64,000 nucleotides of DNA, taken from QHVT01 sp036399015 (lineage in GTDB: Bacteria > Acidobacteriota > Thermoanaerobaculia > Gp7-AA8). The notes under the pieces were generated by a model. That model did not search any database. It saw nothing but the letters and a program-made list of their open reading frames with translations, and had not been told where the DNA came from. This document shows positions 1 to 8,326 of this stretch, in pieces. A program made the translations under genes and the position numbers. Location of the stretch: positions 1-64,000 of the forward strand of contig DASWNW010000008.1 in NCBI GenBank assembly GCA_036399015.1. The letters are read 5' to 3'. The first letter of the stretch is position 1; every line of letters begins with the position of its first letter.

Positions 1-2
1 TG

Positions 3-1376
3 CTCGGTGTGAGGGCGCCGGTGCTCGACCCGCCGGCGGTCGTGAAGCTGGTGGATACGCTCGCGCGGCAGCGGCCCGAGAGCCCGCTCGAGGAGATCCA
101 GCAGCAGAACGGGGAGCTGCTCAAGGCGCTCAGCGAGCTGAATCAGCGGCAGGAAGAGCAGGAGCGACTGAACCAGGAGCTGGAGGACACGAACCGCGGC
201 GTGCTCGCGCTGTACGCGGAGCTCGACGAGAAGGCGGAGTCGCTGCGCCGCGCCGATCAGGTGAAGACGCGGTTCCTCTCCGACATGGGCCACGAGTTCC
301 GGACGCCGGTGAACTCGATCATGGCGCTCACGCGGCTGCTCGAGGAGCTCGACCTGCCGCCCGAGGGGCGCAGGCAGCTCAACCTGATTTCGCGCGCCGC
401 GTCCGACCTGGAGAGCCTGGTGAACGACCTCCTCGACCTGGCGAAGATCGAGGCGGGGAAGACCGAGGTGCGGCCGGCGGACCTCGAGGTGTCGAACCTC
501 TTCAGCGCGCTGCGCGGCATGCTCCGTCCGCTGCTGGTGAACCGGTCGCTATCGCTGGTCTTCGACGAGCCGGAAGACCTGCCGCTGCTCTACACCGACG
601 AAGGGAAGGTGGCGCAGATCCTTCGCAACTTCATCTCGAACGCCCTGAAGTTCACCGAGGCGGGAGAGGTGCGGGTCTCGGCGACGCTGGGACAGGGCGG
701 CGAGGTCGTGCGGTTCTGCGTGACCGACACCGGGATCGGCATCGCGCCGGAGGATCAGGAGCGGATCTTCGAGGAGTTCACGCAGATCGACAACCCGCTG
801 CAGCGCGAGTACAAGGGCACCGGCCTCGGTCTGCCGCTGACGCGCAAGCTCGCGGAGCTCCTCGGCGGACGGGTGGGGGTGCGCAGCGCGCGCGGCGTCG
901 GCTCGACGTTCTGGGCGGAGATCCCGGTGCGTTACACCGGCGATGCGGCCGTCTCCACGGATGGAACGGCGAACGCGCCCGCCGCCGCCGCCCCGCAGCC
1001 GCGGCTGCGCGTGCTGGTGGTCGACGACGACGAGACCTCCCGCTACACCGTCTCCTCGTTCGCCGCCCGTCCCGGCACCGAGGTGCTGGAGGCGGAGAAC
1101 GGCCTCGGCGGCATCGCCCGCGCGCAGACCGAGCATCCCGACGTGATCCTGCTCGACCTGATGATGCCCGGCCTGGGCGGCCACGAGGTCCTGCAGCGGC
1201 TGAAGAGCGATCCCGGCACCGCCTCCATCCCGGTGATCATCGTGACCTCCCGCTTCGTCAACGAGGAGGAGAAGCGGCAGATCCTCACCAAGGCCATCGA
1301 CGTCCTCTACAAGGGCGACCTCGCGCGCGAGACCGTCACCCGCACGATCGACGCCGCGCTGGCCCGTCAAGGCTGA
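3..1376 (+). CDS. Hybrid sensor histidine kinase with C-terminal receiver domain (5' partial)
   Basis: Cytoplasmic-type phosphorelay kinase. The frame is open to the left edge, so the N-terminus is probably missing; residues are numbered from the GTG at position 9. A coiled coil rich in Glu and Gln (about 27-85) leads into the HisKA domain with phosphoacceptor His95 in HEFRTP. The ATPase domain has an N box around Asn207, DTGIG at 240-244 and GTGLGL at 270-275. A receiver domain fills about 334-453, with an acidic DDD cluster and phosphoacceptor Asp383 in LLDLMMPG. No sensor or membrane segment is visible in the part present. Its 3' end overlaps the convergent response regulator by 10 nt, which suggests the two act together. 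The domain calls are secure; the signal is unknown. Confidence 0.93.
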   Translation, partial: LGVRAPVLDPPAVVKLVDTLARQRPESPLEEIQQQNGELLKALSELNQRQEEQERLNQELEDTNRGVLALYAELDEKAESLRRADQVKTRFLSDMGHEFRTPVNSIMALTRLLEELDLPPEGRRQLNLISRAASDLESLVNDLLDLAKIEAGKTEVRPADLEVSNLFSALRGMLRPLLVNRSLSLVFDEPEDLPLLYTDEGKVAQILRNFISNALKFTEAGEVRVSATLGQGGEVVRFCVTDTGIGIAPEDQERIFEEFTQIDNPLQREYKGTGLGLPLTRKLAELLGGRVGVRSARGVGSTFWAEIPVRYTGDAAVSTDGTANAPAAAAPQPRLRVLVVDDDETSRYTVSSFAARPGTEVLEAENGLGGIARAQTEHPDVILLDLMMPGLGGHEVLQRLKSDPGTASIPVIIVTSRFVNEEEKRQILTKAIDVLYKGDLARETVTRTIDAALARQG

Positions 1377-1780
1377 ACGCCGAGCGCCGCCGTCACGCAG
1401 GCTTCCAGCTCGCGCACGTCGACCGGCTTGCGCAGGACGCGCCGCACCATCGACGGGAAGCGTCCTTCGAGCACGAGGTCGGGGATCTGGTCGACCGGCG
1501 CGCCGGTGATGACGATGACGGCGGGGAGCTGGTCCATGCCGCGGATCGACGGGTCGGAGGTCATCGTCTCGAGGGAGACGAGGAAGTCGATGCCGGTCAT
1601 GTACGGCATCATCAGGTCGAGAACCACCAGGTCGTAGCGGTTGGTGGAGGCGTGATGGAGCGCGTCGACGCCGTCGCGTGCGCCGTCGACGACGACGTGA
1701 ACACACTCTTTCAGAGTTTCGATGAGGAGCGAGCGGATCGCGTCGTCATCCTCTACTACCAGGATCCTGCCCTGCGTCAT
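1367..1780 (-). CDS. Single-domain response regulator
   Basis: CheY-like receiver of about 137 residues with no output domain. The acidic pocket is EDDD near residues 10-13, the phosphoacceptor is Asp55 in VVLDLMMP, and the conserved Lys is in RKPVD near the C-terminus. The ATG at 1780 starts MTQGRILVVEDDD, the usual receiver N-terminus; an upstream in-frame start would add ten unconserved residues. It is convergent with the hybrid kinase, overlapping by 10 nt, and may be a further acceptor in the same phosphorelay (inference). The helix-4 to strand-5 region is somewhat longer than in CheY. Confidence 0.9.
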   Translation of the reverse strand: MTQGRILVVEDDDAIRSLLIETLKECVHVVVDGARDGVDALHHASTNRYDLVVLDLMMPYMTGIDFLVSLETMTSDPSIRGMDQLPAVIVITGAPVDQIPDLVLEGRFPSMVRRVLRKPVDVRELEACVTAALGVQP

Positions 1781-1826
1781 GCCGAGGCGCCTCGCGGGGT
1801 GAGATAGCACGAAACCGGCCAGCGCT

Positions 1827-2579
1827 TTACGCCCGCAGCATTTCCAGTTGCCGCACGATCTTCACCGCGCCGGCCGCCTCCAGAAAGTCGCCGAGGCCCG
1901 GCTCGCGCTCGTCGACGTTCATGATGCGCAGCGGCTTCCCGGCACGCTCCAGCGCCGCCTGCAGCAGCGCCATCCCCACCCGCCCCCGCATCTGCGCGAG
2001 ATCGCCGGTGTTGGGGAAGAGGACCACCTCGCCGCCCCCGCCGGAGAGGGTCACGTGCTCGTCGCGGGCCCGGGCGAGGGAGGCGTCGCTGTTCTGCCAG
2101 GAGGGGGCGAGAGTCGTACAGTCGTACAGTCGCACAGGAGCCCCCGCATCGCCGCTGTACGACTGTACGGCTGTGAGACTGTACGACTGCAAACCCCGCG
2201 TCTCCCGAAACCCTAATCCGCGATACAGCTCGATGGCAGGCCGGTTCGAGTCGATCACCTCGAGTACGTACGAGCGGCTGCCGAGGACCTCGAAGCAGGC
2301 TTGCATGACCTGGCGCGCGAGGCCGCGGCGGCGGTGGGAGATCACCACGCCCGTCCCGCTGTCGTACGCGCGGTCGCCGTCGATGCCGTTCAGCGTGAAC
2401 GCGACCAGCCGGTTTTCGTCGAAGACGCCGATGGACATCTCCGGCACGTAGCCGCGCCGGGTGAGCATCTCCGCGAGCTGCTCGCGGGTCGGCGAGAGCT
2501 TGACGACGTAATCGCTGAAGGCGTCGAGGAACGCCTCGTAGACGGCGTCAAAGTCGGCGGCGGTGAGGGTGCGGATCAC
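1827..2579 (-). CDS. GNAT family N-acetyltransferase interrupted by a palindromic repeat insert
   Basis: Acetyl-CoA-dependent N-acetyltransferase of about 250 residues; the substrate is unknown. The first half is a full GNAT fold, with the acetyl-CoA loop in SHRRRGLARQ and a conserved IELYRGLGF strand. The second half looks like a degenerate second GNAT copy ending in RIMNVDEREPGLGDFLEAAG. Between them, about 30 residues (with QSYS, SYSGD and RLYDC) are encoded by a palindromic short-repeat array at 2112-2189, which seems to have inserted in frame. The GTG start at 2579 forms a GTGA overlap with the stop of the upstream DinB-like gene, so the two are translationally coupled. The longer open frame upstream is only a shadow of that gene. 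Confidence 0.85.
   Translation of the reverse strand: MIRTLTAADFDAVYEAFLDAFSDYVVKLSPTREQLAEMLTRRGYVPEMSIGVFDENRLVAFTLNGIDGDRAYDSGTGVVISHRRRGLARQVMQACFEVLGSRSYVLEVIDSNRPAIELYRGLGFRETRGLQSYSLTAVQSYSGDAGAPVRLYDCTTLAPSWQNSDASLARARDEHVTLSGGGGEVVLFPNTGDLAQMRGRVGMALLQAALERAGKPLRIMNVDEREPGLGDFLEAAGAVKIVRQLEMLRA
2112..2189. repeat. Palindromic short-repeat array inside a gene (unit about CAGTCGTA)
   Basis: The left arm (2112-2137) has three tandem copies of an 8-nt unit close to GTCGTACA. A GC-rich spacer follows, and the right arm (2155-2189) carries the same unit inverted, as repeats of CTGTACGA. The whole could fold into a long hairpin. It lies within the GNAT reading frame and is translated into a Tyr/Ser-rich linker. 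Its layout matches the arrays at 44121-44250 and 51866-51992, though the unit sequences differ. Confidence 0.8.
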
Positions 2580-3106
2580 CAGCCCTGCCGCTCGCGCAGC
2601 GAGGTGATGTGGCGGACGTGATGGCGGCTGTGCCAGGAGTACATGGCCACCAGCCAGTCGACGGTTTGCGTCCCCGCGTGATCGGGGTGGCGGAACGTGC
2701 GGCGGAAGTCGTCCTCCTGCAGCGAGCGGAGGAGGCCGGTCCAGCGGGCGTGCAGCGACTCGAGGAGCGTCAGCGAGACCTCGACCGGCGTGTCGCGGGA
2801 GTCGTCGAGCCCGGCCCACGCCGCCTCGTCGTAGGGGCGGATGACCGGCTCGTTTTCGGTCAGGGCGAGCTTGAGGCGGCAGTAGGCGTTGACGTGGCTG
2901 TCGGGCACGTGGTGCACGACCTGGCGGACGCTCCAGCCGCCGTCGCGGTAGGGGGTGTCGAACTGCTCGGCGGTGAGGCCGCGCACCGCCTCGCGCATCC
3001 GGGCGGGCGCCGCGGCGATCTCTTCGATCATCGCGCGACGCTCGTCCGGACTCAATTCAGTGCGGTTCGGCGCGGGGCCGACGGGATAGCGCGGATCATT
3101 CGTCAT
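2576..3106 (-). CDS. DinB/YfiT-like putative metal-dependent transferase (BstA-type)
   Basis: A 176-residue four-helix DinB-fold protein of the YfiT/BstA branch, whose members act as thiol transferases or metal-dependent hydrolases. The likely metal-binding histidines are in VVHHVPDSH (His65, His66, His71) and in the C-terminal YSWHSRHHVRH cluster (His159, His162, His163, His166). RPYDEAAWA is also typical of this branch. It starts at an ATG and overlaps the downstream GNAT gene by 4 nt, so the two form an operon. The thiol used is unknown; bacillithiol specificity would be a guess. Confidence 0.87.
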   Translation of the reverse strand: MTNDPRYPVGPAPNRTELSPDERRAMIEEIAAAPARMREAVRGLTAEQFDTPYRDGGWSVRQVVHHVPDSHVNAYCRLKLALTENEPVIRPYDEAAWAGLDDSRDTPVEVSLTLLESLHARWTGLLRSLQEDDFRRTFRHPDHAGTQTVDWLVAMYSWHSRHHVRHITSLRERQGW

Positions 3107-3118
3107 GACCCGCCGAGT

Positions 3119-3319
3119 CTACTTGGGATCGCCGTCCCAGTCGCGTCCGGCTTCCCGGCTGCCGTTGTCGTCCCGCACTTCCGGTTTCTCGGCGCCGAAG
3201 CTCTTTCCGCCCGACTTGCCGGCACCCATGTGCCCGCCGCTCTTGTGCTTGCGCTCCGGCTCTGCCGGGGTGTTGCTGGAGGCGGCGTCGTCGCCGCCGC
3301 GATTGTTCTGGTTGCTCAT
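3119..3319 (-). CDS. Small hydrophilic Gly/Lys/Asp-rich protein
   Basis: A 66-residue protein beginning MSNQNNRGGDD, with no membrane segment or signal. It is rich in Gly, Lys, Asp, Ser and Asn and looks intrinsically disordered. A strong GGAGG Shine-Dalgarno sits 7 nt before the ATG at 3319, which supports real translation. It ends 12 nt upstream of the DinB-like start and may be the first gene of that operon. Low-complexity hydrophilic proteins of this size are often stress or desiccation proteins, but nothing here proves that. The longer open frame upstream overlaps the DUF5131 gene and is not real. Confidence 0.65.
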   Translation of the reverse strand: MSNQNNRGGDDAASSNTPAEPERKHKSGGHMGAGKSGGKSFGAEKPEVRDDNGSREAGRDWDGDPK

Positions 3320-3375
3320 GTAGTTGCCTCCGGGGAGGGAGTTCGCAAGCGATATGCCGGGGAGGGCGGGCCGGC

Positions 3376-4101
3376 TCACACCAGCGGCATCGCGTCGTAC
3401 GTGCGGCCGTCGAGCTCGCGTCCGTGCCGTTTCTTCTGGACGCCGCCCCATTGCTTGAAGAAGAAGGGCACCCGCGCGGCCTCGCATTGCGCGAGTAACG
3501 AGGTCACCCACTCGCGCCGCATCGGGCGGGCTCGGGGACCCGACTCGCCGCCGGCGATGACCCAGGAGATCCCGGAGAGATCGACCTCGCCGAGGTCTTC
3601 CAGCAACGGCTCGACCGAGAGGAAGCGGACCCGCGCCGGCGACGCCTGGAGCTCCGCGATCCGCGGCAGTCCGTGCTTCCGGTCTTCGACGCTGACGCCC
3701 CACCAGATGTGCCGCCGCCCGGCCGCGTCGCGAAGCGACGTCTCGAGCAGTGCGCGCAGGCGGTCCGCCCGCTTGGTGAGGACCTGGTAGGTGTGATGGT
3801 CGGCTTGGAGCATCACGTCGGCGACGCTCCTGATGTAACGGTCAGGAACGTCGTCGTGAAACAGGTCGCTCATCGAGTTGACGAAGATCCGCCGTGGCCG
3901 CCGCCAGGCGATCGGCTCGTTCAACTTGTGCGGCACCAGCCGTACGTCGAACCCCTGCTCGAACGGATGCCCCGGCACGCCGCGGAACCGCTCCGCGAAT
4001 CGCTCCGCGTAACAGTTCTTGCACCCCGGACTGATCTTCGTGCAGCCGCGGACGGGGTTCCACGTGGCGTCGGTCCATTCGATGGACGAGTTGTCGCTCA
4101 T
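3376..4101 (-). CDS. DUF5131 (phage Gp37/Gp68-like) protein
   Basis: A 241-residue member of the DUF5131 family, first named from mycobacteriophage Gp37/Gp68 but common in chromosomes. It starts with SSIEWTDATWNPVRGCTK, typical for the family, and carries Cys20, Cys27 and Cys30 in GCTKISPGCKNCYAE. This cysteine set resembles an iron-sulfur or radical-SAM-like site. Also typical are FVNSMSDLFH, TKRADRL and AGGESGPRARP, and the C-terminal FFFKQWGG. The biochemical role is unknown. No other phage gene is nearby. Confidence 0.9.
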   Translation of the reverse strand: MSDNSSIEWTDATWNPVRGCTKISPGCKNCYAERFAERFRGVPGHPFEQGFDVRLVPHKLNEPIAWRRPRRIFVNSMSDLFHDDVPDRYIRSVADVMLQADHHTYQVLTKRADRLRALLETSLRDAAGRRHIWWGVSVEDRKHGLPRIAELQASPARVRFLSVEPLLEDLGEVDLSGISWVIAGGESGPRARPMRREWVTSLLAQCEAARVPFFFKQWGGVQKKRHGRELDGRTYDAMPLV

Positions 4102-4134
4102 CTCCCGGACGCCCGAAGCCCGAGACCTCCCCGC

Positions 4135-5004
4135 CTACAGCCGCACGATCCCGTTGTACGTCTCCGGTCTCCGGTCGCGGTAGAACTGCCAGGTGTTGCG
4201 CACCTCGCGGATCTTGTCGAGGTCGAGCTCGGCCGTCACCAGGGCGTCCTTGTCGCGGTCGGCGACCGCCAGCATCTGGCCGCGGGGATCGCAGAAGTAG
4301 CTCTGGCCGTAGAACTCGCCGATGTTCCAGGGGGCCTCGAAGCCGACGCGGTTGATGGCGCCGACGAAGTAGCCGTTGGCGACGGCGTGCGCCGGCTGCT
4401 CGAGCTTCCAGAGGTACTCGGAGAGGCCCGCCACGGTCGCGGACGGGTTGAACACCACCTCCGCGCCGCCGAGGCCGAGCTCGCGCGCCCCCTCGGGGAA
4501 GTGGCGGTCGTAGCAGATGTAGACGCCGACCTTCGCGTACGCCGTGTCGAACACCGGGTAGCCGAGGTTGCCGGGGCGGAAGTAGAACTTCTCCCAGAAG
4601 CCGGGCGCCACGTGCGGGATGTGGTTCTTGCGGTACTTGCCGAGGTACGAGCCGTCGGCGTCGATCACCGCGGCGGTGTTGTAGTAGACGCCGGTCGCCT
4701 CCTCCTCATAGATCGGGACGACGATGACCATGTTGTACCGCTTCGCGTACTCCTGCATGAGCTTCGTAGTCGGCCCGTCGGGGATCTTCTCGACCGACTC
4801 GTACCAGCGGGTGTTCTGCTCCGCGCAGAAGTAGGGGCCGGTGAAGATCTCCTGCATGCAGAGCATCTGCACGCCCTCACGGCCTGCCTGATCGATGTAG
4901 CCGAGGGTGCGCTCGATCTGCGCGTTGCGGATCGTCTCGATCGGGTCGTTGACGTCCGCCGCGAGGGAAGTCTGGATCAATCCGCACTTTACGATTCGGG
5001 ACAT
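4135..5004 (-). CDS. Nitrilase-superfamily amidohydrolase, probable beta-ureidopropionase
   Basis: A 289-residue C-N hydrolase with the complete triad: Glu52 (MQEIF), Lys126 (YRKNHIPH) and Cys164 (YICYDRHFPE). The last motif and the overall length fit the beta-ureidopropionase/N-carbamoylputrescine amidase branch, which removes carbamoyl groups as CO2 and ammonia. A dihydropyrimidinase lies 3.8 kb away on the same strand, which favours the last step of reductive pyrimidine degradation (inference). The ATG at 5004 has an AAGGAGA site 5-6 nt upstream, and a GATAAT-like -10 lies about 30 nt further up. The much longer open frame through the neighbouring kinase gene is a shadow. Confidence 0.88.
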   Translation of the reverse strand: MSRIVKCGLIQTSLAADVNDPIETIRNAQIERTLGYIDQAGREGVQMLCMQEIFTGPYFCAEQNTRWYESVEKIPDGPTTKLMQEYAKRYNMVIVVPIYEEEATGVYYNTAAVIDADGSYLGKYRKNHIPHVAPGFWEKFYFRPGNLGYPVFDTAYAKVGVYICYDRHFPEGARELGLGGAEVVFNPSATVAGLSEYLWKLEQPAHAVANGYFVGAINRVGFEAPWNIGEFYGQSYFCDPRGQMLAVADRDKDALVTAELDLDKIREVRNTWQFYRDRRPETYNGIVRL

Positions 5005-5079
5005 GGGCTCTCCTTGGGTTTCGATGCGAGGCGCCATTATCCAACTTTTCGGCGGCCCGTCCGTAGTAATGAGTGACAG

Positions 5080-7665
5080 ATGGCAGCCGTGGGCTCCGTC
5101 CCGGCCGGAACGCGCGTCGGGCGATACGAGATCGTCTCCCTCCTGAGGCAGGGCGGGATGGGGGAGGTCTACTCCGCCGAGGACCGCAACCTCGGCCGCC
5201 GCGTGGCGCTGAAGATCCTCCCGAAGCACCGCACCTCCGATCCCGAGCGGGTGGCCCGCTTCGTCCGGGAGGCGCGCGCCTCGTCGACGCTCAACCATCC
5301 CTCCATCGTCTCGGTGCACGACGCCGGCTCCGAGGGAGACGTGCACTTTCTGGCGATGGAGCTGATCGACGGCCAGCCGCTCTCCGAGTGGATGCGCCGC
5401 CGCCGGAGCCTCGCGGCAAAAGTGGAGGTGATGGCCCAGGTCGCGGACGGCCTCGCCCGTGCCCACGACGCCGGAATCATCCACCGCGACCTCAAGCCCG
5501 ACAACGTCATGGTCACGAGCGACGGCCGCGCGAAAATCGTCGACTTCGGCGTCGCCAAGCTCACCGAGCGCCTCGGCGAGCGCGCCGCCATCACCGGAGT
5601 CAGCACTCCCACCTCCCGCGTCGGCACCACCGCCTACATGTCCCCCGAGCAGATCGAGGGGCGGACGGTCGACCGCCGCACCGACGTCTTCTCCTTCGGC
5701 ACGGTCCTCTACGAGCTGCTGACCGGGACGAATCCCTTCGCCGCGCCGCAGTACGCCGACACGATCCACAACGTCGTCCATCTCGATCCGCCGATGGAGC
5801 GCGTCCCGCGCGAGCTGCGGCGCATCGTCCAGCGCTGCCTGCGCAAGGACCGGGAGCGGCGCTACGACTCGATGCGCGACGTCGCCCTCGACCTGCGCGA
5901 GGCCGCCGGCGACGAGGAGCAGCCGCCGCGCCGCGGCCGGTGGATCGCCCTCGCACTCGCCGCCGTCATCGCCGCCACCATCGGCGCCTGGTGGACGCTC
6001 GACCGCCGCGCCGCGACCACGCAGGGCGAGCAGCAGGGCATGACCATGACCCGCCTCACGCATTCGGGCAAGGTCACGACCGCGGCGATCTCGCCCGACG
6101 GCAAGTACCTCGTGCATGCGGTGCAGGAGGAGGGAGGCGAGGCGCTGTACGTGAAGCAGATCGCCACCAACACCATCACCCGCATCGCCGGGCCGGTCCC
6201 GGCGTTCCACTTCAACCTCAGCGTCTCGCCGGACGGGAACTACGCCTACTACGTCGCCGCCACCCGCGCGGAGCCGAACGTCGGCCACGTCTACCAGCTC
6301 CCGCTCCTCGGCGGCGAGCCCCGCCGCATCGCCGAGGACACCGAGTACCGCTACGACCTCTCGCCCGACGGCACGCGGATTGTCTTCTGCCGCTTCAGCG
6401 CGATCACCCGCGAGTCGCGACTCACGGTCGCCGCGGTGGACGGCGGCGGCGAGCAGGTCCTGCTGCAGCGGAAGCACCCCGACTTCATCTCCACTCCCGA
6501 GTGGATGCCGGACGGCGAGTCGATCACCTTCTTCGCCTGGAACGCGACCCGGAAAGATGGGGAGGCCCTGTACCGGCTGCACGTCGCGTCCCGCAAGCTC
6601 TCCCCGGTGGCGACGCCCCGCTTCCGCGGCGTCGACACCTACCTCTGGCTGTCCGACCGCAGCGGCGCGCTCGTGAGCGTGTTCGAGCGCGAGCAGCCGC
6701 CGCAGGTCTGGTACGTCCCCACCGGGTCAACCGAAGGGCGCAAGATCACCTCGGACGTGAGCGCGTATACGGACGTGACGGCGACGGCCGACTCGAAGTC
6801 GATCGCCGCGGTGCGCGACGTCTCCGACTCCAACATCTACGTCTACACGCTCGGCGAGCGCACCGGCGACGCGATGGCGCTCACCTCCGGCTTCGGCAAC
6901 TGGGTGGGCTACAACGGCGTCCGCTTCCGCGGGAGCGAGGTGCTGTTCAGCTCCAGCGCGAACGGCTTCGGCGCCTTCTACGCCGTCGACGCCGGGGGCG
7001 GCACGCCGCGCCGAGTCATCGAGAGCATGGCCACCTGGGGGCTGAACGTGTCACGCGACGGCTCGCGCCTCGTCTTCGTCTCCGACAAGTCGGGAGCGAA
7101 CGAGATCTGGATGGCGGACGCCGACGGCGGCAACGTCCGCCGCCTCACGAGTCACGGCAGCGCCGTCTCGCCTTCGTTCACGCCGGATGGGCGCTCGGTC
7201 GTCTACCTGCGCATGGACGACGGTCAGCGCGCCTGGCGCCTGCCTCTCGACGGAGGCCCGGCCGTGCGCATCACGAACGTTCCCACGAACCGGCCGGAGG
7301 TCTCGCCGGACGGCAAGTGGCTGCTCTGCCGCCTCCGCTCGACCGAGCCGGGCGTCCCGCTGTGGCGCACCGCGGTCGTGCCGCTGGACGGGAAGGGGCC
7401 GGTGCGCTACTTCGGCGTCCCCACCGACGGCGGTCCGCCCACCATGCAGTGGCATCCGCGCGGCGACGGATTCCTCTTCGTCGACTCCCGCGGCGGCTTC
7501 GACAACATCTGGCAGCAGGAGCTCGGCGGCGGTGCGCCGCGGCAGCTCACCTCCTTCGACTCCGGCGAGATCTTCGCGTTCGACGTCTCTCGCGACGGGA
7601 AGCGTCTGGCGGTCGCGCGCGGGCAGTCGACGCGCGACGCGGTGCTGATGCGCCACTTCAGGTAG
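5080..7665 (+). CDS. Receptor-type Ser/Thr protein kinase with C-terminal PD40 propeller
   Basis: An 861-residue Hanks-type kinase. The N-terminal kinase domain (about 15-275) has the glycine loop RQGGMGEVY, Lys45 (VALKILPK), catalytic HRD at 135-137 (Asp137) and VDFG. One transmembrane helix covers about 288-306. The rest is a TolB/PD40-like beta-propeller, probably extracytoplasmic, with repeats such as ISPDGKYL, LSPDGTRI and VSPDGKWLL. It is divergent from the amidohydrolase with a 75-nt gap and overlaps the winged-helix/FHA gene by 8 nt at the 3' ends. An FHA phosphothreonine reader next to a kinase suggests a functional link (inference). Confidence 0.94.
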   Translation: MAAVGSVPAGTRVGRYEIVSLLRQGGMGEVYSAEDRNLGRRVALKILPKHRTSDPERVARFVREARASSTLNHPSIVSVHDAGSEGDVHFLAMELIDGQPLSEWMRRRRSLAAKVEVMAQVADGLARAHDAGIIHRDLKPDNVMVTSDGRAKIVDFGVAKLTERLGERAAITGVSTPTSRVGTTAYMSPEQIEGRTVDRRTDVFSFGTVLYELLTGTNPFAAPQYADTIHNVVHLDPPMERVPRELRRIVQRCLRKDRERRYDSMRDVALDLREAAGDEEQPPRRGRWIALALAAVIAATIGAWWTLDRRAATTQGEQQGMTMTRLTHSGKVTTAAISPDGKYLVHAVQEEGGEALYVKQIATNTITRIAGPVPAFHFNLSVSPDGNYAYYVAATRAEPNVGHVYQLPLLGGEPRRIAEDTEYRYDLSPDGTRIVFCRFSAITRESRLTVAAVDGGGEQVLLQRKHPDFISTPEWMPDGESITFFAWNATRKDGEALYRLHVASRKLSPVATPRFRGVDTYLWLSDRSGALVSVFEREQPPQVWYVPTGSTEGRKITSDVSAYTDVTATADSKSIAAVRDVSDSNIYVYTLGERTGDAMALTSGFGNWVGYNGVRFRGSEVLFSSSANGFGAFYAVDAGGGTPRRVIESMATWGLNVSRDGSRLVFVSDKSGANEIWMADADGGNVRRLTSHGSAVSPSFTPDGRSVVYLRMDDGQRAWRLPLDGGPAVRITNVPTNRPEVSPDGKWLLCRLRSTEPGVPLWRTAVVPLDGKGPVRYFGVPTDGGPPTMQWHPRGDGFLFVDSRGGFDNIWQQELGGGAPRQLTSFDSGEIFAFDVSRDGKRLAVARGQSTRDAVLMRHFR

Positions 7666-8254
7666 CGGTGGCGGTCGTCGCGAGCGCGTCCACCCGCGCC
7701 ACGCGCAGGCGCACGGTGCCGACGAGGATGTCGTCGCCGGGGCCGACTTCCTCCGGCCGCGTCACCCGCCGCGTGCCGATGTACGTGCCGTTCTTGCTGC
7801 CGAGGTCTTCGAGCGTGACGGTGGCGCCGTCGACGACGAGCCGCGCGTGATGCCGCGAGACCTCGGGGGAGTGGATCGCGACCGCATCGTGCGGATCGCG
7901 CCCGATGACGTTCTCCCCCTCCCTCAGCGGGATCTCCTCGCCGCCGAGGATCACCGACCAGCGGACGCTCTCCTCGACCGCACCGGCGGCGGTAAAGGCG
8001 TAGCCGACGCGGTGCACGGTGCGGATGATGGAGTGGTCGCGATCGCCGAGGGCGGAGCGGATCTCCGAGACGAGCGTGTGCAGGTTCCCCGGCTCGACCA
8101 CGACGTCGGGCCAGAGGCGCTGGTAGAGCGTCTCGTGCGGGACCGGATTCGGCCGCGCCTCGACGAGCAGCTCGAGGAGCAGGAACGCCTTCGGCGACAG
8201 CGCCGGCTCGCGCCGGCTGGTGTCGATGACGAAGGAGCCGAGGCGGAGACGCAT
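7658..8254 (-). CDS. Winged-helix (Trans_reg_C) / FHA domain regulator
   Basis: A 198-residue protein joining an OmpR/CadC-type winged helix (about 1-95; VEPGNLHTLVSEIRSALGD, RTVHRVGYAF) to an FHA domain (about 103-185; IGRDP, SRHHARL, LGSKNGTYI). FHA domains bind phosphothreonine peptides, so this may be a transcription factor answering to the convergent Ser/Thr kinase. The ATG at 8254 is preferred to a TTG at 8263: that TTG overlaps a TAGACT -10-like box (8263-8268) lying 8 nt before the ATG, and no Shine-Dalgarno is visible. The transcript may therefore be leaderless. Confidence 0.92.
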   Translation of the reverse strand: MRLRLGSFVIDTSRREPALSPKAFLLLELLVEARPNPVPHETLYQRLWPDVVVEPGNLHTLVSEIRSALGDRDHSIIRTVHRVGYAFTAAGAVEESVRWSVILGGEEIPLREGENVIGRDPHDAVAIHSPEVSRHHARLVVDGATVTLEDLGSKNGTYIGTRRVTRPEEVGPGDDILVGTVRLRVARVDALATTATAT

Positions 8255-8326
8255 GACGTCCAAGTCTAAGGTCTTTCCCAGACTTCCCGCAGTTCTTCAC
8301 CCCACCTCGGCGGGCAGCCTGCGGAC

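Noticed and set aside
3376..4101. DUF5131 gene as a sign of a prophage.
   Set aside because: The phage name is historical; no integrase, capsid, tail, lysis or attachment sequence is nearby and composition is normal.
4135..6582. An 815-codon frame that would extend the amidohydrolase far upstream.
   Set aside because: Only the last 289 residues match a nitrilase; a good ribosome site and ATG lie at 5004, and the rest is antisense to the kinase.
8254..8263. TTG at 8263 as start of the winged-helix/FHA gene.
   Set aside because: It lies in the TAGACT -10-like box; the ATG at 8254 begins the usual domain edge.
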